From Promicromonospora sp. Populi (GTDB taxonomy: Bacteria; Actinomycetota; Actinomycetes; Actinomycetales; Cellulomonadaceae): a stretch of DNA of 64,000 nucleotides. The notes under the pieces are model-generated. The model saw only the letters and a list, made by a program, of their open reading frames with translations, did not search any database and was not told the origin of the DNA. This document shows, piece by piece, positions 44,788-52,953 of this stretch. Location: the NCBI RefSeq assembly GCF_041081105.1, contig NZ_CP163528.1, positions 372,001 to 436,000 on the forward strand. The letters run 5' to 3'. The position numbers and the translations under genes were made by a program. Within the stretch, counting starts at the first letter, position 1, and the number at the start of each line of letters is the position of its first letter.

Positions 44788-45306
44788 GTGTCGGTGATCG
44801 TGTCGGACCCGACCTGGGTCGCCACCACCTGGGACGACCCGCGCGCCGCCGCGCTACGCGAGGCCATGACCAGCGACCTCGCCCCGCGCTACGCCGATCT
44901 GTGGGAGCAGCGCGCCCGGCAGCTCGCGGCCGCGGGGCCGGGCGCGCTGAGCAGGGTGCCGACGGCGGACGAGGTGCTCGTGACCTGGATCGCCCTGGAC
45001 GGCATCGAACCCGTGGCGACCGGGTCGCTGCGCCGCCTGGGCGGCACGGCCCAGCACCCCGAGGTGATCCACGAGGTCAAGCGGATGTTTGTCCTTCCAA
45101 CGCATCGCCGCCGGGGCCTGGCGGCGGGGGTGCTGGCCGCCGTCGAACGCTCCGCCGTGGACCGGGGGATCGAGGTGCTGTACCTGCAGACCGGCATCCG
45201 CCAGCCGGAGGCGGTGGCGCTGTACGAGCGCGAGGGCTGGACCCGGACCGCCGCCTACCCGCCCTACCCGGCGGAGACGAGCATCTGCTTCGAGAAGCGC
45301 CTCTGA
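44788..45306 (+). CDS. GNAT family N-acetyltransferase
   Basis: 172 aa from GTG 44788, preceded by GGAAGGAG at seven bases. The acetyl-CoA-binding motif is EVKRMFVLPTHRRRGLAAGVLAAVE, with LYLQTGIRQPEAVALYEREGW in the C-terminal half. The last gene of the sulfur operon; it may acylate a breakdown product or detoxify the substrate. The substrate is unknown. A long hairpin begins at its stop codon. Confidence 0.9.
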   Translation: MSVIVSDPTWVATTWDDPRAAALREAMTSDLAPRYADLWEQRARQLAAAGPGALSRVPTADEVLVTWIALDGIEPVATGSLRRLGGTAQHPEVIHEVKRMFVLPTHRRRGLAAGVLAAVERSAVDRGIEVLYLQTGIRQPEAVALYEREGWTRTAAYPPYPAETSICFEKRL

Positions 45307-45364
45307 CCCGAAGCTGTCAGACCTGCGGATCACCCGCGTGACCCGCAGGTCCGACAACTTCGGG
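45307..45364 (+). terminator. Terminator of the SAM-IV operon
   Basis: An interrupted stem of about 20 bp (CCCGAAG, TGTC, GACCTGCGG with their complements up to CTTCGGG at 45364), directly after the GNAT stop. It ends 28 bases before the RDD gene. Confidence 0.65.
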
Positions 45365-45391
45365 AGCCGGGCGCGCGGTAGCGTCAGCGAC

Positions 45392-45898
45392 GTGAACCCC
45401 GACTCCTGGCGGCGCATCGCGGCGTGGCTCGTCGACTGGCTGTGCTTTCTGGTGTGGCTGGCGCTGATCGCGGCGATCGGGATCCCGCTGTACCTCTCCG
45501 GCGTGACGGACCAGTGGTCGGCCACGACCACGAACGTCATTGCCGCGCTGGTCACGGCGGTGCCGCTGACGATCTTCCTCGCGGTCCTCGAGTCCGGCCC
45601 CCGGCAGGCGACGATCGGCAAGCGTGTGCTGGGGCTCAAGGTGGTCGGCGCCGGCGACGGCGGGCGGCTCTCGTTCGCCGCGGCCCTGCTCCGGAACGTG
45701 CTCAAGATCGCGGTGCCGTGGACCATCGGGCACGCGGCGGCGATCGCCCTCGTCGGTTCGTCGACCATCGGACCGGGCCTGATGATCCTCACCGCGGCTG
45801 CCTACGTCCTGCCGATCGCCTACGTCGTCACCCTGTTCGCTGGCGCGGGCCGCACCCCGTACGACCGAGCCGGGGGTGCTCGCGTCGTCCGGGCCTGA
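45392..45898 (+). CDS. RDD family membrane protein
   Basis: 168 aa from GTG 45392. SWRRIAAWLVDWLCFLVWLALIAAIG carries the family Arg and Asp at the first helix. GPRQATIGKRVLGLKVVGAGDGGRLSFAAALLRNVLKI is the conserved loop, followed by further helices. RDD proteins are small multi-pass membrane proteins, some proposed as ion or solute exchangers. There is no obvious link to the sulfur genes. Confidence 0.85.
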   Translation: MNPDSWRRIAAWLVDWLCFLVWLALIAAIGIPLYLSGVTDQWSATTTNVIAALVTAVPLTIFLAVLESGPRQATIGKRVLGLKVVGAGDGGRLSFAAALLRNVLKIAVPWTIGHAAAIALVGSSTIGPGLMILTAAAYVLPIAYVVTLFAGAGRTPYDRAGGARVVRA

Positions 45899-45947
45899 CG
45901 GCCTCCCGTGAGGCCGGCAGTCTCCTGTGAGGTCGGCACTTGGCACC

Positions 45948-45975
45948 GAGGTCGGTCCAGCCCTGGACCGACCTC
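45948..45975. terminator. Hairpin between convergent genes
   Basis: GAGGTCGGTCCA-GCCC-TGGACCGACCTC, perfect 12-bp stem. GTCGGCA (from 45931) and TGCCGAC (45986) extend it as an outer stem. CAAACTGCCGAC is repeated twice just after. It lies between RDD and the minus-strand NtaA gene and probably ends both. Confidence 0.6.
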
Positions 45976-46023
45976 AGTGCAAACTGCCGACTCTGTGGGG
46001 CAAACTGCCGACCAGCGCGGGGC

Positions 46024-47400
46024 CTACGCCGCGCCTACGGCGGTGCGGCGGGTGAGCGGGGCGCGGAGGCCCAGGTGGTGGCGCAGGGTCGTGCCCGTGT
46101 ACGACGTCGGGTAGGCGCCGCGCTCCTGCAGCTCGGGGACCACCCGGTCGACGATGTCGTCCAGACCCGACGGCACGATCCACGGGCTGATGTTGAAGCC
46201 GTCGACGGCGCCGGTGCGCACCCACCGGATCAGGTCCTCGGCCACCGACGTGGGTGTGCCCTGGAACCCGCGCTCGCTGTTGTTCCGGATCACCAGCTCG
46301 CGGATCGACAGGTGCTCCGCCTCGGCCAGCGCCCGCCACTGCGCGGCGATCTCGCGGGTACGGGCACCCGTCGTCGACGAGCCGCGCTCGCCGCCCAGCT
46401 CCTCCACCACCGGGTCGTGCGCCGGGAGGGGGCCGTCCGGGTCGTAGCCCGAGAGGTCCTCGCCCCAGATGTTGCCGACGATCGACAGCGCCGTCGCGGG
46501 GGTCACCTGGTTCCAGCGCACCCAGCGGGCCCGCTCCTCGGCGTCGGCGGGTGTGTCGCCGACGATGATGCCGGTGCCCGGGAAGATCTTGACGTCGTCC
46601 TCCGGGCGCCCGGCCGCTACGGCCCGGCGGCGCACGTCCGCGGCGAACTCCAGGGCGTCGGCCAGCACCGAGCCGTGCCGGGAGAAGATGACGTCCGCGT
46701 TGGCGGCCGCGAAGTCCCGGCCCTGGGGCGAGTCGCCCGCCTGGAAGATGATCGGGTGGCCCTGCGGACTGCGCGGCGTCGTGGGGTCGAGCTCGACCTC
46801 GAACAGGGCGCTGTGCTCCGACACGTGCGCGACCGTGCCGTCGGAGGAGCCGGAGCCGGCCGGGGCGCCCGTGCCGTCGGGGAACGCGTCCCAGATCTGC
46901 CGCGCGATGTTGAGCTGCCCCTGCGCCCGCTCGTAGCGCAGCGCGTGGTCGAGGTAGCCGCCGCGGCGGAAGTTTGCCCCGGTCCACGCGTTGTCGGTGG
47001 TCACGACGTTCCACGCGGCGCGCCCGCCGGACAGCACGTCCAGGCTCTGCAACCGGCGGGCCAGCTCGGCCGGGTCGCTGTACGTGGTGTTCTGCGTGGC
47101 CACCAGCCCGATGTGCGTGGTGATCGCGGCCAGGGCCGCGAGCTGCGTGATGGCGTCCGGCCGCCCGACGACGTCGAGGTCGTGCAGCGCGCCCCGCGAC
47201 TCGCGCAGCCGCAAGCCCTCGCCGAGGAAGAACGCGTCGAACAGGCCGCGTTCGGCGGTGCGGATCACACGCTCGAAGGTGGCGAAGTCGGTCTGCGAGC
47301 CCGACTCGGGGTCCGACCAGACGGTGGTGTGGTTGACCCCCTGGAAGAACACGCCGAAGTGCACCTGGGCGTGCGGGCGGGTGATCGGGAATTCGGTCAT
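46024..47400 (-). CDS. NtaA/SnaA/DmoA-family FMN monooxygenase
   Basis: 458 aa. VHFGVFFQGVNHTTVWSDPESGSQTDFATFERVIRTAERGLFDAFFLGEGLRL and LDVLSGGRAAWNVVTTDNAWTGANFRRGGYLDHALRYERA are diagnostic of this branch (nitrilotriacetate, pristinamycin IIA synthase, dimethylsulfide monooxygenases); IFQAGDSPQGRDFAAANAD binds FMN. The last gene of the minus-strand set, 10 bases after the preceding LLM gene. It needs reduced FMN from ssuE or the flavin reductase upstream. The target is probably an organosulfur or amino-carboxylate compound. Confidence 0.92.
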   Translation of the reverse strand: MTEFPITRPHAQVHFGVFFQGVNHTTVWSDPESGSQTDFATFERVIRTAERGLFDAFFLGEGLRLRESRGALHDLDVVGRPDAITQLAALAAITTHIGLVATQNTTYSDPAELARRLQSLDVLSGGRAAWNVVTTDNAWTGANFRRGGYLDHALRYERAQGQLNIARQIWDAFPDGTGAPAGSGSSDGTVAHVSEHSALFEVELDPTTPRSPQGHPIIFQAGDSPQGRDFAAANADVIFSRHGSVLADALEFAADVRRRAVAAGRPEDDVKIFPGTGIIVGDTPADAEERARWVRWNQVTPATALSIVGNIWGEDLSGYDPDGPLPAHDPVVEELGGERGSSTTGARTREIAAQWRALAEAEHLSIRELVIRNNSERGFQGTPTSVAEDLIRWVRTGAVDGFNISPWIVPSGLDDIVDRVVPELQERGAYPTSYTGTTLRHHLGLRAPLTRRTAVGAA

Positions 47401-47410
47401 GGACCTCTCC

Positions 47411-48583
47411 TCAGACGCTCACGGCGGCAGCCGGGGCGCGCACGTCGTAGCGGTTGGCAGGGCGCGGCAGCCCGAGGGACTCGCGCAGCGTCGCACCCGG
47501 CCGGGGCGCCGCGACAAGGCGGGCCGCGCGCAGGGTGGGCAGCACGTCGCGCGCGAGCACGGGCAGGTCGACGTCGAGCACGGCCGGCAGCAGGCGCACG
47601 CCGTCCACCGGGCGGTGTCCGTCAGGCCCAGGGGTGGCGAGGTCGGTCAGCAGCTGCACCAGGCCCGCGGCGCTGCCCACATGCTGGAGCGCGCGGGTGT
47701 CCCACGTCGAGCGCACCCCCGCCGGCGTGCTTGCCCGCAGCTCGGCGAGCCGTTCGGCGCCGGTGCGACCCCCGGCGTCGAGCACCACCTCGATGTTTAT
47801 GCCGGCCAGTGGCGAGCGCTCGCGTGCAGCGGCTGCGTTGCCGATGGCGGTGGAGACGCCGGCGCCGCCTACCAGCGTGACGTCCACAAGCTGCTCGGCC
47901 GGTCCCGGGCGCGCCGGGGAGCCGACGGCCGGCGCCACGTCGCCGTCGGCCGCGAGAACAACGAGCTGCCCCTGCGGCGGCCGGGGCGTGATGAGCGGCC
48001 CCTTGACCGAGAAGCTCTCGCCCACGAAGTCCACGTAGTGCAGCCGGTCGCGGTCGATGTACCGGCCGGTGGCGACGTCGCGCACCACCGCGTCGTCCTC
48101 CCACGAGTCCCACAGGTCGCGCACCACCTGCACGACGTCGCGTGCTTCACGCGCCAGGTCGCCCACGACGGCCCGGCCGTAGGCATCGGCCGTCGCGGCG
48201 TCGCGCGTGACCGACGCGACCCAGCCGCCGCGGCCGGCCGCCGCGATGTCCAGGGACGCGAGCTGCGCCGCGACGTGGAACGGCTCGGGGTAGGTGGTCG
48301 GGACCTGTGGCACGAGGCCGATCGCCGTCGTCGTACGGGAGACGAACGCCGCGCGCGTGACCGAGTCCAGGCGCGCCGCGGCGGGCGAGCCGGGGACGGC
48401 CGGGAGCAGCGCGTCGGCGAACGAGACGAAGGTCAGGCCCGCGTTCTCGGCCTGCCGGACCGTGCGGGCCAGCCGGGCGCCGGACACGAGGTCGGCACCC
48501 GACAGGCCGGTCACGGCGGCGGCCGCGGGATGGGCGCCGGCGCCGTCGGCGTCGAGGCCGACAAAGAAGGGAGAAGAAGGCAA
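47411..48583 (-). CDS. LLM-class flavin-dependent oxidoreductase
   Basis: 390 aa. Luciferase-like fold: FFVGLDADGAGAHPAAA, ARTVRQAENAGLTFVSFADALLP, FVSRTTTAIGLVPQVPTTYPEPFHVAAQLASLDIAAAGRGGWVAS. Shares its general layout, including the N-terminal VGLDADGAGAHP / LGVDLTSAGARPGAH motif, with the enzyme at 40331, so the two are probably paralogues from an old duplication. It lies 58 bases after the flavin reductase. The substrate is unknown. Confidence 0.85.
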   Translation of the reverse strand: MPSSPFFVGLDADGAGAHPAAAAVTGLSGADLVSGARLARTVRQAENAGLTFVSFADALLPAVPGSPAAARLDSVTRAAFVSRTTTAIGLVPQVPTTYPEPFHVAAQLASLDIAAAGRGGWVASVTRDAATADAYGRAVVGDLAREARDVVQVVRDLWDSWEDDAVVRDVATGRYIDRDRLHYVDFVGESFSVKGPLITPRPPQGQLVVLAADGDVAPAVGSPARPGPAEQLVDVTLVGGAGVSTAIGNAAAARERSPLAGINIEVVLDAGGRTGAERLAELRASTPAGVRSTWDTRALQHVGSAAGLVQLLTDLATPGPDGHRPVDGVRLLPAVLDVDLPVLARDVLPTLRAARLVAAPRPGATLRESLGLPRPANRYDVRAPAAAVSV

Positions 48584-48641
48584 GGTGTCCTCCGGTGTGG
48601 TCGTGGCAACCGCGGCAGACCTGCCGCGGGCGCCGACGAGG

Positions 48642-49241
48642 TCAGATCGTGGTGTCGTCGCCGATCCGGTGGTAGGTGCGGTCCTTGTAGACCAGCGGGG
48701 ACGCCTTCGGCTCCCGGCGGGCGGCCGTTCCCGCCCCGGTGCCGGACCGGGCGCTCGCGGCCGTGAGGCTGGACTCCAGCGCGCGCAGCGACACGAGGTA
48801 GCTGTCGCCCACTGGCGTGCGCTGCACCACCCGTGCCCGGAACCACGACACCGCGCCGTCGATCACGGGCTCGCCCGTCGGCAGCGCCGTCCACCCGCCG
48901 TCGGCGAACCGGTCGATGCCGCTGGTGGCGAACCGGGCCGAGATGTCGTCCTGGTGGTCGGCGAGGAAGCTGACCGCGAGGGTGGAGGCCTCCGAGACCG
49001 CGGGCCAGGACGACGACGTGGAGGCGAGCGAGAACGCCAGCAGCGGGGGCGCCGCGGACACCGAGATCACCGACGTGGCGGTGAAGCCGACCAGCTGCCC
49101 CTCGTGCTCGAGCGCGATGACCGCGACCCCGGCCGGGTGGTTGCGGAACACGGTCTTGAACTCCTCGGGGGTCAGCTGGGGTTCGTCCTGCTGGGCCAAG
49201 AGCTCCTCCAGGGCCGAAAGGTCGATGTTCTCGGCGGTCAT
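48642..49241 (-). CDS. Flavin reductase family protein
   Basis: 199 aa, split-barrel flavin reductase domain (FKTVFRNHPAGVAVIALEHEG, GFTATSVISVSAAPPLLAFSLASTSSSWPAV, ISARFATSGIDRFADGGW). It provides reduced FMN to two-component monooxygenases such as those next door. It overlaps ssuE by four bases. The C-terminal LVYKDRTYHRIG is common in this group. Confidence 0.9.
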   Translation of the reverse strand: MTAENIDLSALEELLAQQDEPQLTPEEFKTVFRNHPAGVAVIALEHEGQLVGFTATSVISVSAAPPLLAFSLASTSSSWPAVSEASTLAVSFLADHQDDISARFATSGIDRFADGGWTALPTGEPVIDGAVSWFRARVVQRTPVGDSYLVSLRALESSLTAASARSGTGAGTAARREPKASPLVYKDRTYHRIGDDTTI

Positions 49242-49816
49242 CGGACGACCTCCCCTGCCACGGAGCCGGCGCCGACGGGGACTTCGGCGGGCCGTACCGC
49301 GCGGCGCAAGGGCTCGCTCGCCCGCTGCAGCCAGCTCTCGATCGCGCCGTCGAGGTCAGCCAGCTGGGCCTCGGTGACGGTCAGCGACCGGGCGGGCACC
49401 GTCGCTCCGAGCTCGACCAGCACGGGCCGCAGGTGCACCTCGCCGGCCAGCGCGTGGGCCGGGTTGCCCGAGACGACGAGCGGTACGGCGACGACCCCCG
49501 CCAGGCCGTCGTTGCCGTACAGGTCGAGGAAGGACTTGAGCAGGCCCGTGTAGGCCGCTTTGTAGACGGGCGTAGCGATCACGGCGACAGTCGCGTTGGC
49601 GAGGCGCGCCTTGGCGGCGTCGGCCGTGGGGTGCTCCGGGGTGAGGATCTCGCCGGCGAACGTCGCCAGGTCGACGGTCACCACGTCGTCGATCTGCAGG
49701 ACGGCGGCGATCCGGTGCGCGGCAGCTTCGGCAGCGCCCAGGGTGCGGGACCCGGGACGGGGGTTTCCGGAGACGACCACCACGGTGGGGGCGGGCGGTG
49801 TGGCTGGTGCAGTCAT
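49238..49816 (-). CDS. ssuE: NAD(P)H-dependent FMN reductase, SsuE-like
   Basis: 192 aa from the ATG at 49816 with GGAG upstream. The flavodoxin-like fold is clear: VVVVSGNPRPGSRTLGAAEAAA, VAVIATPVYKAAYTGLLKSFLDLYGNDGLAGVVAVPLVVSGNPAHALAG. SsuE-type enzymes supply FMNH2 to alkanesulfonate monooxygenase. It is the first gene of the reductase-monooxygenase set. A weak promoter pair, TGGTCA-17-TATACC (minus strand, 49905 to 49877), lies upstream. The gap 49817-50032 also contains a GGCTCAG/CTGAGCC hairpin but no gene. Confidence 0.9.
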   Translation of the reverse strand: MTAPATPPAPTVVVVSGNPRPGSRTLGAAEAAAHRIAAVLQIDDVVTVDLATFAGEILTPEHPTADAAKARLANATVAVIATPVYKAAYTGLLKSFLDLYGNDGLAGVVAVPLVVSGNPAHALAGEVHLRPVLVELGATVPARSLTVTEAQLADLDGAIESWLQRASEPLRRAVRPAEVPVGAGSVAGEVVR

Positions 49817-50032
49817 GGAAGGCTCCTCGCAACGTTTTGTGCAGTTGGTCGCGCGGCGGGCGGGTGACCATGGGGAGGTATAGGCGCCGGATCGGAAGAT
49901 GACCAGGACCAGGCCCGGTCTTCTCACTATCCGGACCTCCGGCTCAGGCTCTGCCTTTGTCGGCTGAGCCTGCGGTTCCGCTCCAGGCGAGTGCCTCGTT
50001 CCTCGGCCCTCACCCTTCGCTTCACCTCCGGC

Positions 50033-51262
50033 TCAGCCGAACGCCCGCGCCAGCCGGCCGACGGCGGTGCGCAGCTCCGCGTCGGTCCGGTCGCCGTAGG
50101 CGAGCCGCAGGCGCCGTGCCGAGTCGGTGCCTGGTCCCGTGATGAAGAACTCGCCCTGCTGGTAGTCGATTCCCTCGGCGCTCGCGCGCTTGTGCAGCGC
50201 TGCGGTGTCCACCGAGTCGTCGACCAGGCGCGGCCAGAGGAAGAACCCGCCCTCGGGCTCGGTGACCTCGAACCGCCCCGGGAGCTGGGTCCGCAGCTCG
50301 GCCACCAGCAGCTGGGCGCGATGCCGGTACAGCTCCCGCGCCCGGCCGAGCGTGGTGTCGAACCAGCCGGGGCGGGTGACCAGCAGGTGCTGGACGAGCG
50401 TCTGGACGAACGTCGAGGAGTGCGAGTCCTGCCGGTTGCGCAGCCGCAGGACGACGTCGACCAGGTGTTCGGGCAGCACCAGCCAGCCCAGGCGCAGGCC
50501 GGGGCCGAGCGTCTTGGTGAACGTGTTGACGTGCACCACGTGCTCGGAGTCGAAGAACACGCGCCGCCCCTGGTCGGTGCCAGCGAAGCGCAGCTCGCGG
50601 TACGGGTCGTCGGCGATGACCACAAAGCCGTACCGCGCCGCCAGCTCCACCAGCGCGGCGCGCTTGGCCGCCGACAGGGTGCCCTGCGTCGGGTTGTGGA
50701 AGTCCGGCACCGTGTATACGGCGGCGATGCGCTCGCCGTCGGCCAGCCGCCGCGCCAGGTGCTCGACGTCCAGCCCGTCGGGCTCGACGGGCACGGGCAG
50801 CGTACGGGCGCCAACCAGCTCCAGGGTGCGCAGGAACAGGGGATAGGCCGGGTTGTCGATCGCGACGACGGCTCCGCGCTCGACCAGCGCCTGGACCGTC
50901 AGGGACAGGCCGTGCATGCCGCCGTTGGTGATCAGGATCCGGCGCGGGTCCACCCCCTCGCGTTCGGCGATCCAGCCGCGCAGACCCTCGAAGCCGTGCG
51001 AGCCCGAGTACTGCAGCGACGCCGCGGCGCCACCGGCGTCCCACACCTCGCCGAGGGCCTCGCGCAGCTCGGCCAGCGGCAGCGCCGACGGGTCGGGGAT
51101 GCCGCCGAGCAGGCGGATCGCGTCCGGGCGCGGGGAGAGCAGGCTCTGGTCGCCGAACCCCTTCGGGACCGTCAGCCCCTGGGCGAGGACGGACGGGACC
51201 AGGGGGACGGGCGGCGGTGTCGTCGTCGGCGAGTCCGGGGTGGTCGGTTCGGTGAGCGTCAT
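50033..51262 (-). CDS. PLP-dependent aminotransferase (class I/II, MocR-like core)
   Basis: 409 aa. There is no helix-turn-helix, so it is an enzyme rather than a MocR regulator. LLGGIPDPSALPLAELREALGEVW, LQYSGSHGFEGLRGWIAEREG, NPAYPLFLRTLELVG, YTVPDFHNPTQGT, and the PLP lysine in VNTFTKTLGPGLRLGWLVLP are seen. It belongs to the 2-aminoadipate/valine-pyruvate transaminase-like group. A TATATC box ends eight bases before the ATG and no ribosome site is seen, so the mRNA may be leaderless. It is divergent from the FAD-linked oxidase and upstream of ssuE. Confidence 0.9.
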   Translation of the reverse strand: MTLTEPTTPDSPTTTPPPVPLVPSVLAQGLTVPKGFGDQSLLSPRPDAIRLLGGIPDPSALPLAELREALGEVWDAGGAAASLQYSGSHGFEGLRGWIAEREGVDPRRILITNGGMHGLSLTVQALVERGAVVAIDNPAYPLFLRTLELVGARTLPVPVEPDGLDVEHLARRLADGERIAAVYTVPDFHNPTQGTLSAAKRAALVELAARYGFVVIADDPYRELRFAGTDQGRRVFFDSEHVVHVNTFTKTLGPGLRLGWLVLPEHLVDVVLRLRNRQDSHSSTFVQTLVQHLLVTRPGWFDTTLGRARELYRHRAQLLVAELRTQLPGRFEVTEPEGGFFLWPRLVDDSVDTAALHKRASAEGIDYQQGEFFITGPGTDSARRLRLAYGDRTDAELRTAVGRLARAFG

Positions 51263-51374
51263 GTCGGGCAGATATAGGGCACCCGGGCCCGGACGCCATG
51301 GTTCGCACGGAACTTCTCAACCCGTGGACAGCCCGCCGTCGGCCGCCCAGGATCCGAGACATGGCAGCGGATCG

Positions 51375-51404
51375 TTGACTCGCATGGTCACGGGCTCGTA
51401 CAAC
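51375..51404 (+). promoter_or_regulatory. Promoter giving a probable leaderless transcript
   Basis: TTGACT (51375-51380), 18 bases, TACAAC (51399-51404); the expected transcription start falls on the ATG at 51411. No ribosome site is found before that ATG, which agrees with a leaderless start. Confidence 0.4.
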
Positions 51405-51410
51405 CGCAGG

Positions 51411-52847
51411 ATGACCATCCCCGCATCGACCTCGTCGACAGACACCGTTCTGCCGCCCGCCACCCTCGCCGCCGCGCTGCGGGAGCACCTCGCCCCGGCC
51501 GACGTGCTGACGGCTCCCGACGACGTCGAGCCCTACCGCTCCGACGCCACCGGGCTGCGCGCTGCCCGGCCGCCGGCCGTGGTCGTCGTCCCGCGCAGCG
51601 TCGAGCAGGTGCAGGCGGTGGCGCGGGTAGCGAGCGCGCACGGCGTGCCGCTCGTCGCGCGCGGCGCGGGGACGGGCCTGTCGGGCGGGGCGACGGCGCC
51701 GGCCGACGGGATTGTGCTGTCCACTTCAGGTCTGGCCGGTATCCGGATCGACCCGGACGACCAGGTAGCCGTCGTCGGCCCGGGCGCCATCACCGACCAC
51801 GTCGACGTCGCCGCACGCGAGCACGGCCTGATGTACGCACCGGACCCGGCTTCCTCGCAGACCTCCACCATCGGCGGCAACATCGCGACCAACGCGGGCG
51901 GGCTGCGCTGCGTCAAGTACGGCGTGACGCGCGAGGCAGTGCTGGCGCTGGACGTCGTGCTGGCCGACGGCACGCTGCTGCGCACCGGGCACCGCAGCAT
52001 CAAGGGCGTCACCGGCTACGACCTGGTGAGCCTGATCGTGGGCAGCGAGGGCACCCTCGGCATAGTCGTCGGCGCGACCCTGCGGCTCCTGCCCGCCCCG
52101 GCAGTGGTCCGCACGCTGGTCGTCTCGGTGGGGAGCCTGCCCGACGCCGGTCGCGCCGTCGACGTGGTGACCGGCTCGGGCGTGCGGCCCTCCACCGTGG
52201 AGCTGTTGAACCGGGCGACGCTGGAGAACATCGACGCGCACAGCGGCACGGACCTCGCGGCGCGGCACGGCGGCGGGCTGGTGCTCGTGCGCACGGACGG
52301 ACCGGGGGCCGACGCCGAGATCACGCTGCTCGCCGAGGCGGTGTCCGCAGCCGGCCTGCAACCGCAGGTGCTCGCCGATGCCGAGGGGGAGCGGTACTAC
52401 CAGCTGCGCCGCACGGGACGCGGCCCGCGCCCCACCATGTGGTCGGTGGGCGAGGACGTGGCGGTCCCGCGCTCCGCGCTCGTCCCCGTGCTGGAGGCGA
52501 TCGACGAGATCGGCCGGCGGTTCGACGTCGAGGTGTCCGCCGTGGCGCACGCCGGCGACGGCAACCTGCACCCCGGCCTGAGCGTGCCGCGCCTGCCGGA
52601 CGAGACCGCACCGCCCGCCCGCCTCCACCAGGCGGCGGACGCCCTGGTCCGAGCCGCGTTGGCGCACGGCGGCACGATCAGCGGGGAGCACGGCGTCGGC
52701 TCGGCGAAGCGCCCCTGGTTGGAGGACGAGCTCGGGCCTCAGCAGATTGCTCTGCAGCGCGCCATCAAGGCGGTGCTCGACCCGGCCGGCATCCTCGCGC
52801 CGGGCGGCTTCCTCGCCGTCGACTCGTCTCAGCAGGGCATCTCATGA
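51411..52847 (+). CDS. FAD-binding oxidase (GlcD/D-lactate dehydrogenase-like)
   Basis: 478 aa from ATG 51411; another ATG at 51384 adds nine residues. The N-terminal PCMH-type FAD domain has PPAVVVVPRSVEQVQAVARVA, LVARGAGTGLSGGATAP and SSQTSTIGGNIATNAGGLRCVKYGVTREAVLALDVVLADG. The C-terminal cap ends in AHAGDGNLHPGLSV, GGTISGEHGVGSAKR and LDPAGILAPGGFL. It oxidises a 2-hydroxy acid such as glycolate or D-lactate. There is no obvious role in sulfur release, but it may act on the carbon skeleton left over. Confidence 0.92.
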   Translation: MTIPASTSSTDTVLPPATLAAALREHLAPADVLTAPDDVEPYRSDATGLRAARPPAVVVVPRSVEQVQAVARVASAHGVPLVARGAGTGLSGGATAPADGIVLSTSGLAGIRIDPDDQVAVVGPGAITDHVDVAAREHGLMYAPDPASSQTSTIGGNIATNAGGLRCVKYGVTREAVLALDVVLADGTLLRTGHRSIKGVTGYDLVSLIVGSEGTLGIVVGATLRLLPAPAVVRTLVVSVGSLPDAGRAVDVVTGSGVRPSTVELLNRATLENIDAHSGTDLAARHGGGLVLVRTDGPGADAEITLLAEAVSAAGLQPQVLADAEGERYYQLRRTGRGPRPTMWSVGEDVAVPRSALVPVLEAIDEIGRRFDVEVSAVAHAGDGNLHPGLSVPRLPDETAPPARLHQAADALVRAALAHGGTISGEHGVGSAKRPWLEDELGPQQIALQRAIKAVLDPAGILAPGGFLAVDSSQQGIS

Positions 52848-52869
52848 TGTGAGAAGTCCGGCTTGACCC

Positions 52870-52953
52870 ATGGACGTGCGCCGTCTCCTCGCTACCGTCC
52901 GCGCCAGTTGCCACACCAGCACCTGTGACCGCACCTCAAGGAGACACCGATGA
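52870..52953 (+). CDS. Possible leader peptide coupled to the ABC operon
   Basis: 27 codons: ATG 52870, Arg-rich start (MDVRRLLATVRASCHTSTC), TGA at 52951-52953 overlapping the ATG (52950) of the substrate-binding protein. Two cysteine codons (TGC, TGT) lie in the middle. No clear ribosome site is seen, so it may not be translated. Its size, Arg/Cys content and place before a transporter resemble the short leader peptides seen before sulfur genes in actinobacteria. Confidence 0.35.
   Translation: MDVRRLLATVRASCHTSTCDRTSRRHR

Noticed and set aside
49356..49871. 171-codon frame starting near the predicted ssuE transcript start, considered as a leader peptide
   Set aside because: It runs on through ssuE in another frame, has no Cys cluster and reads as Arg/Pro-rich shadow.
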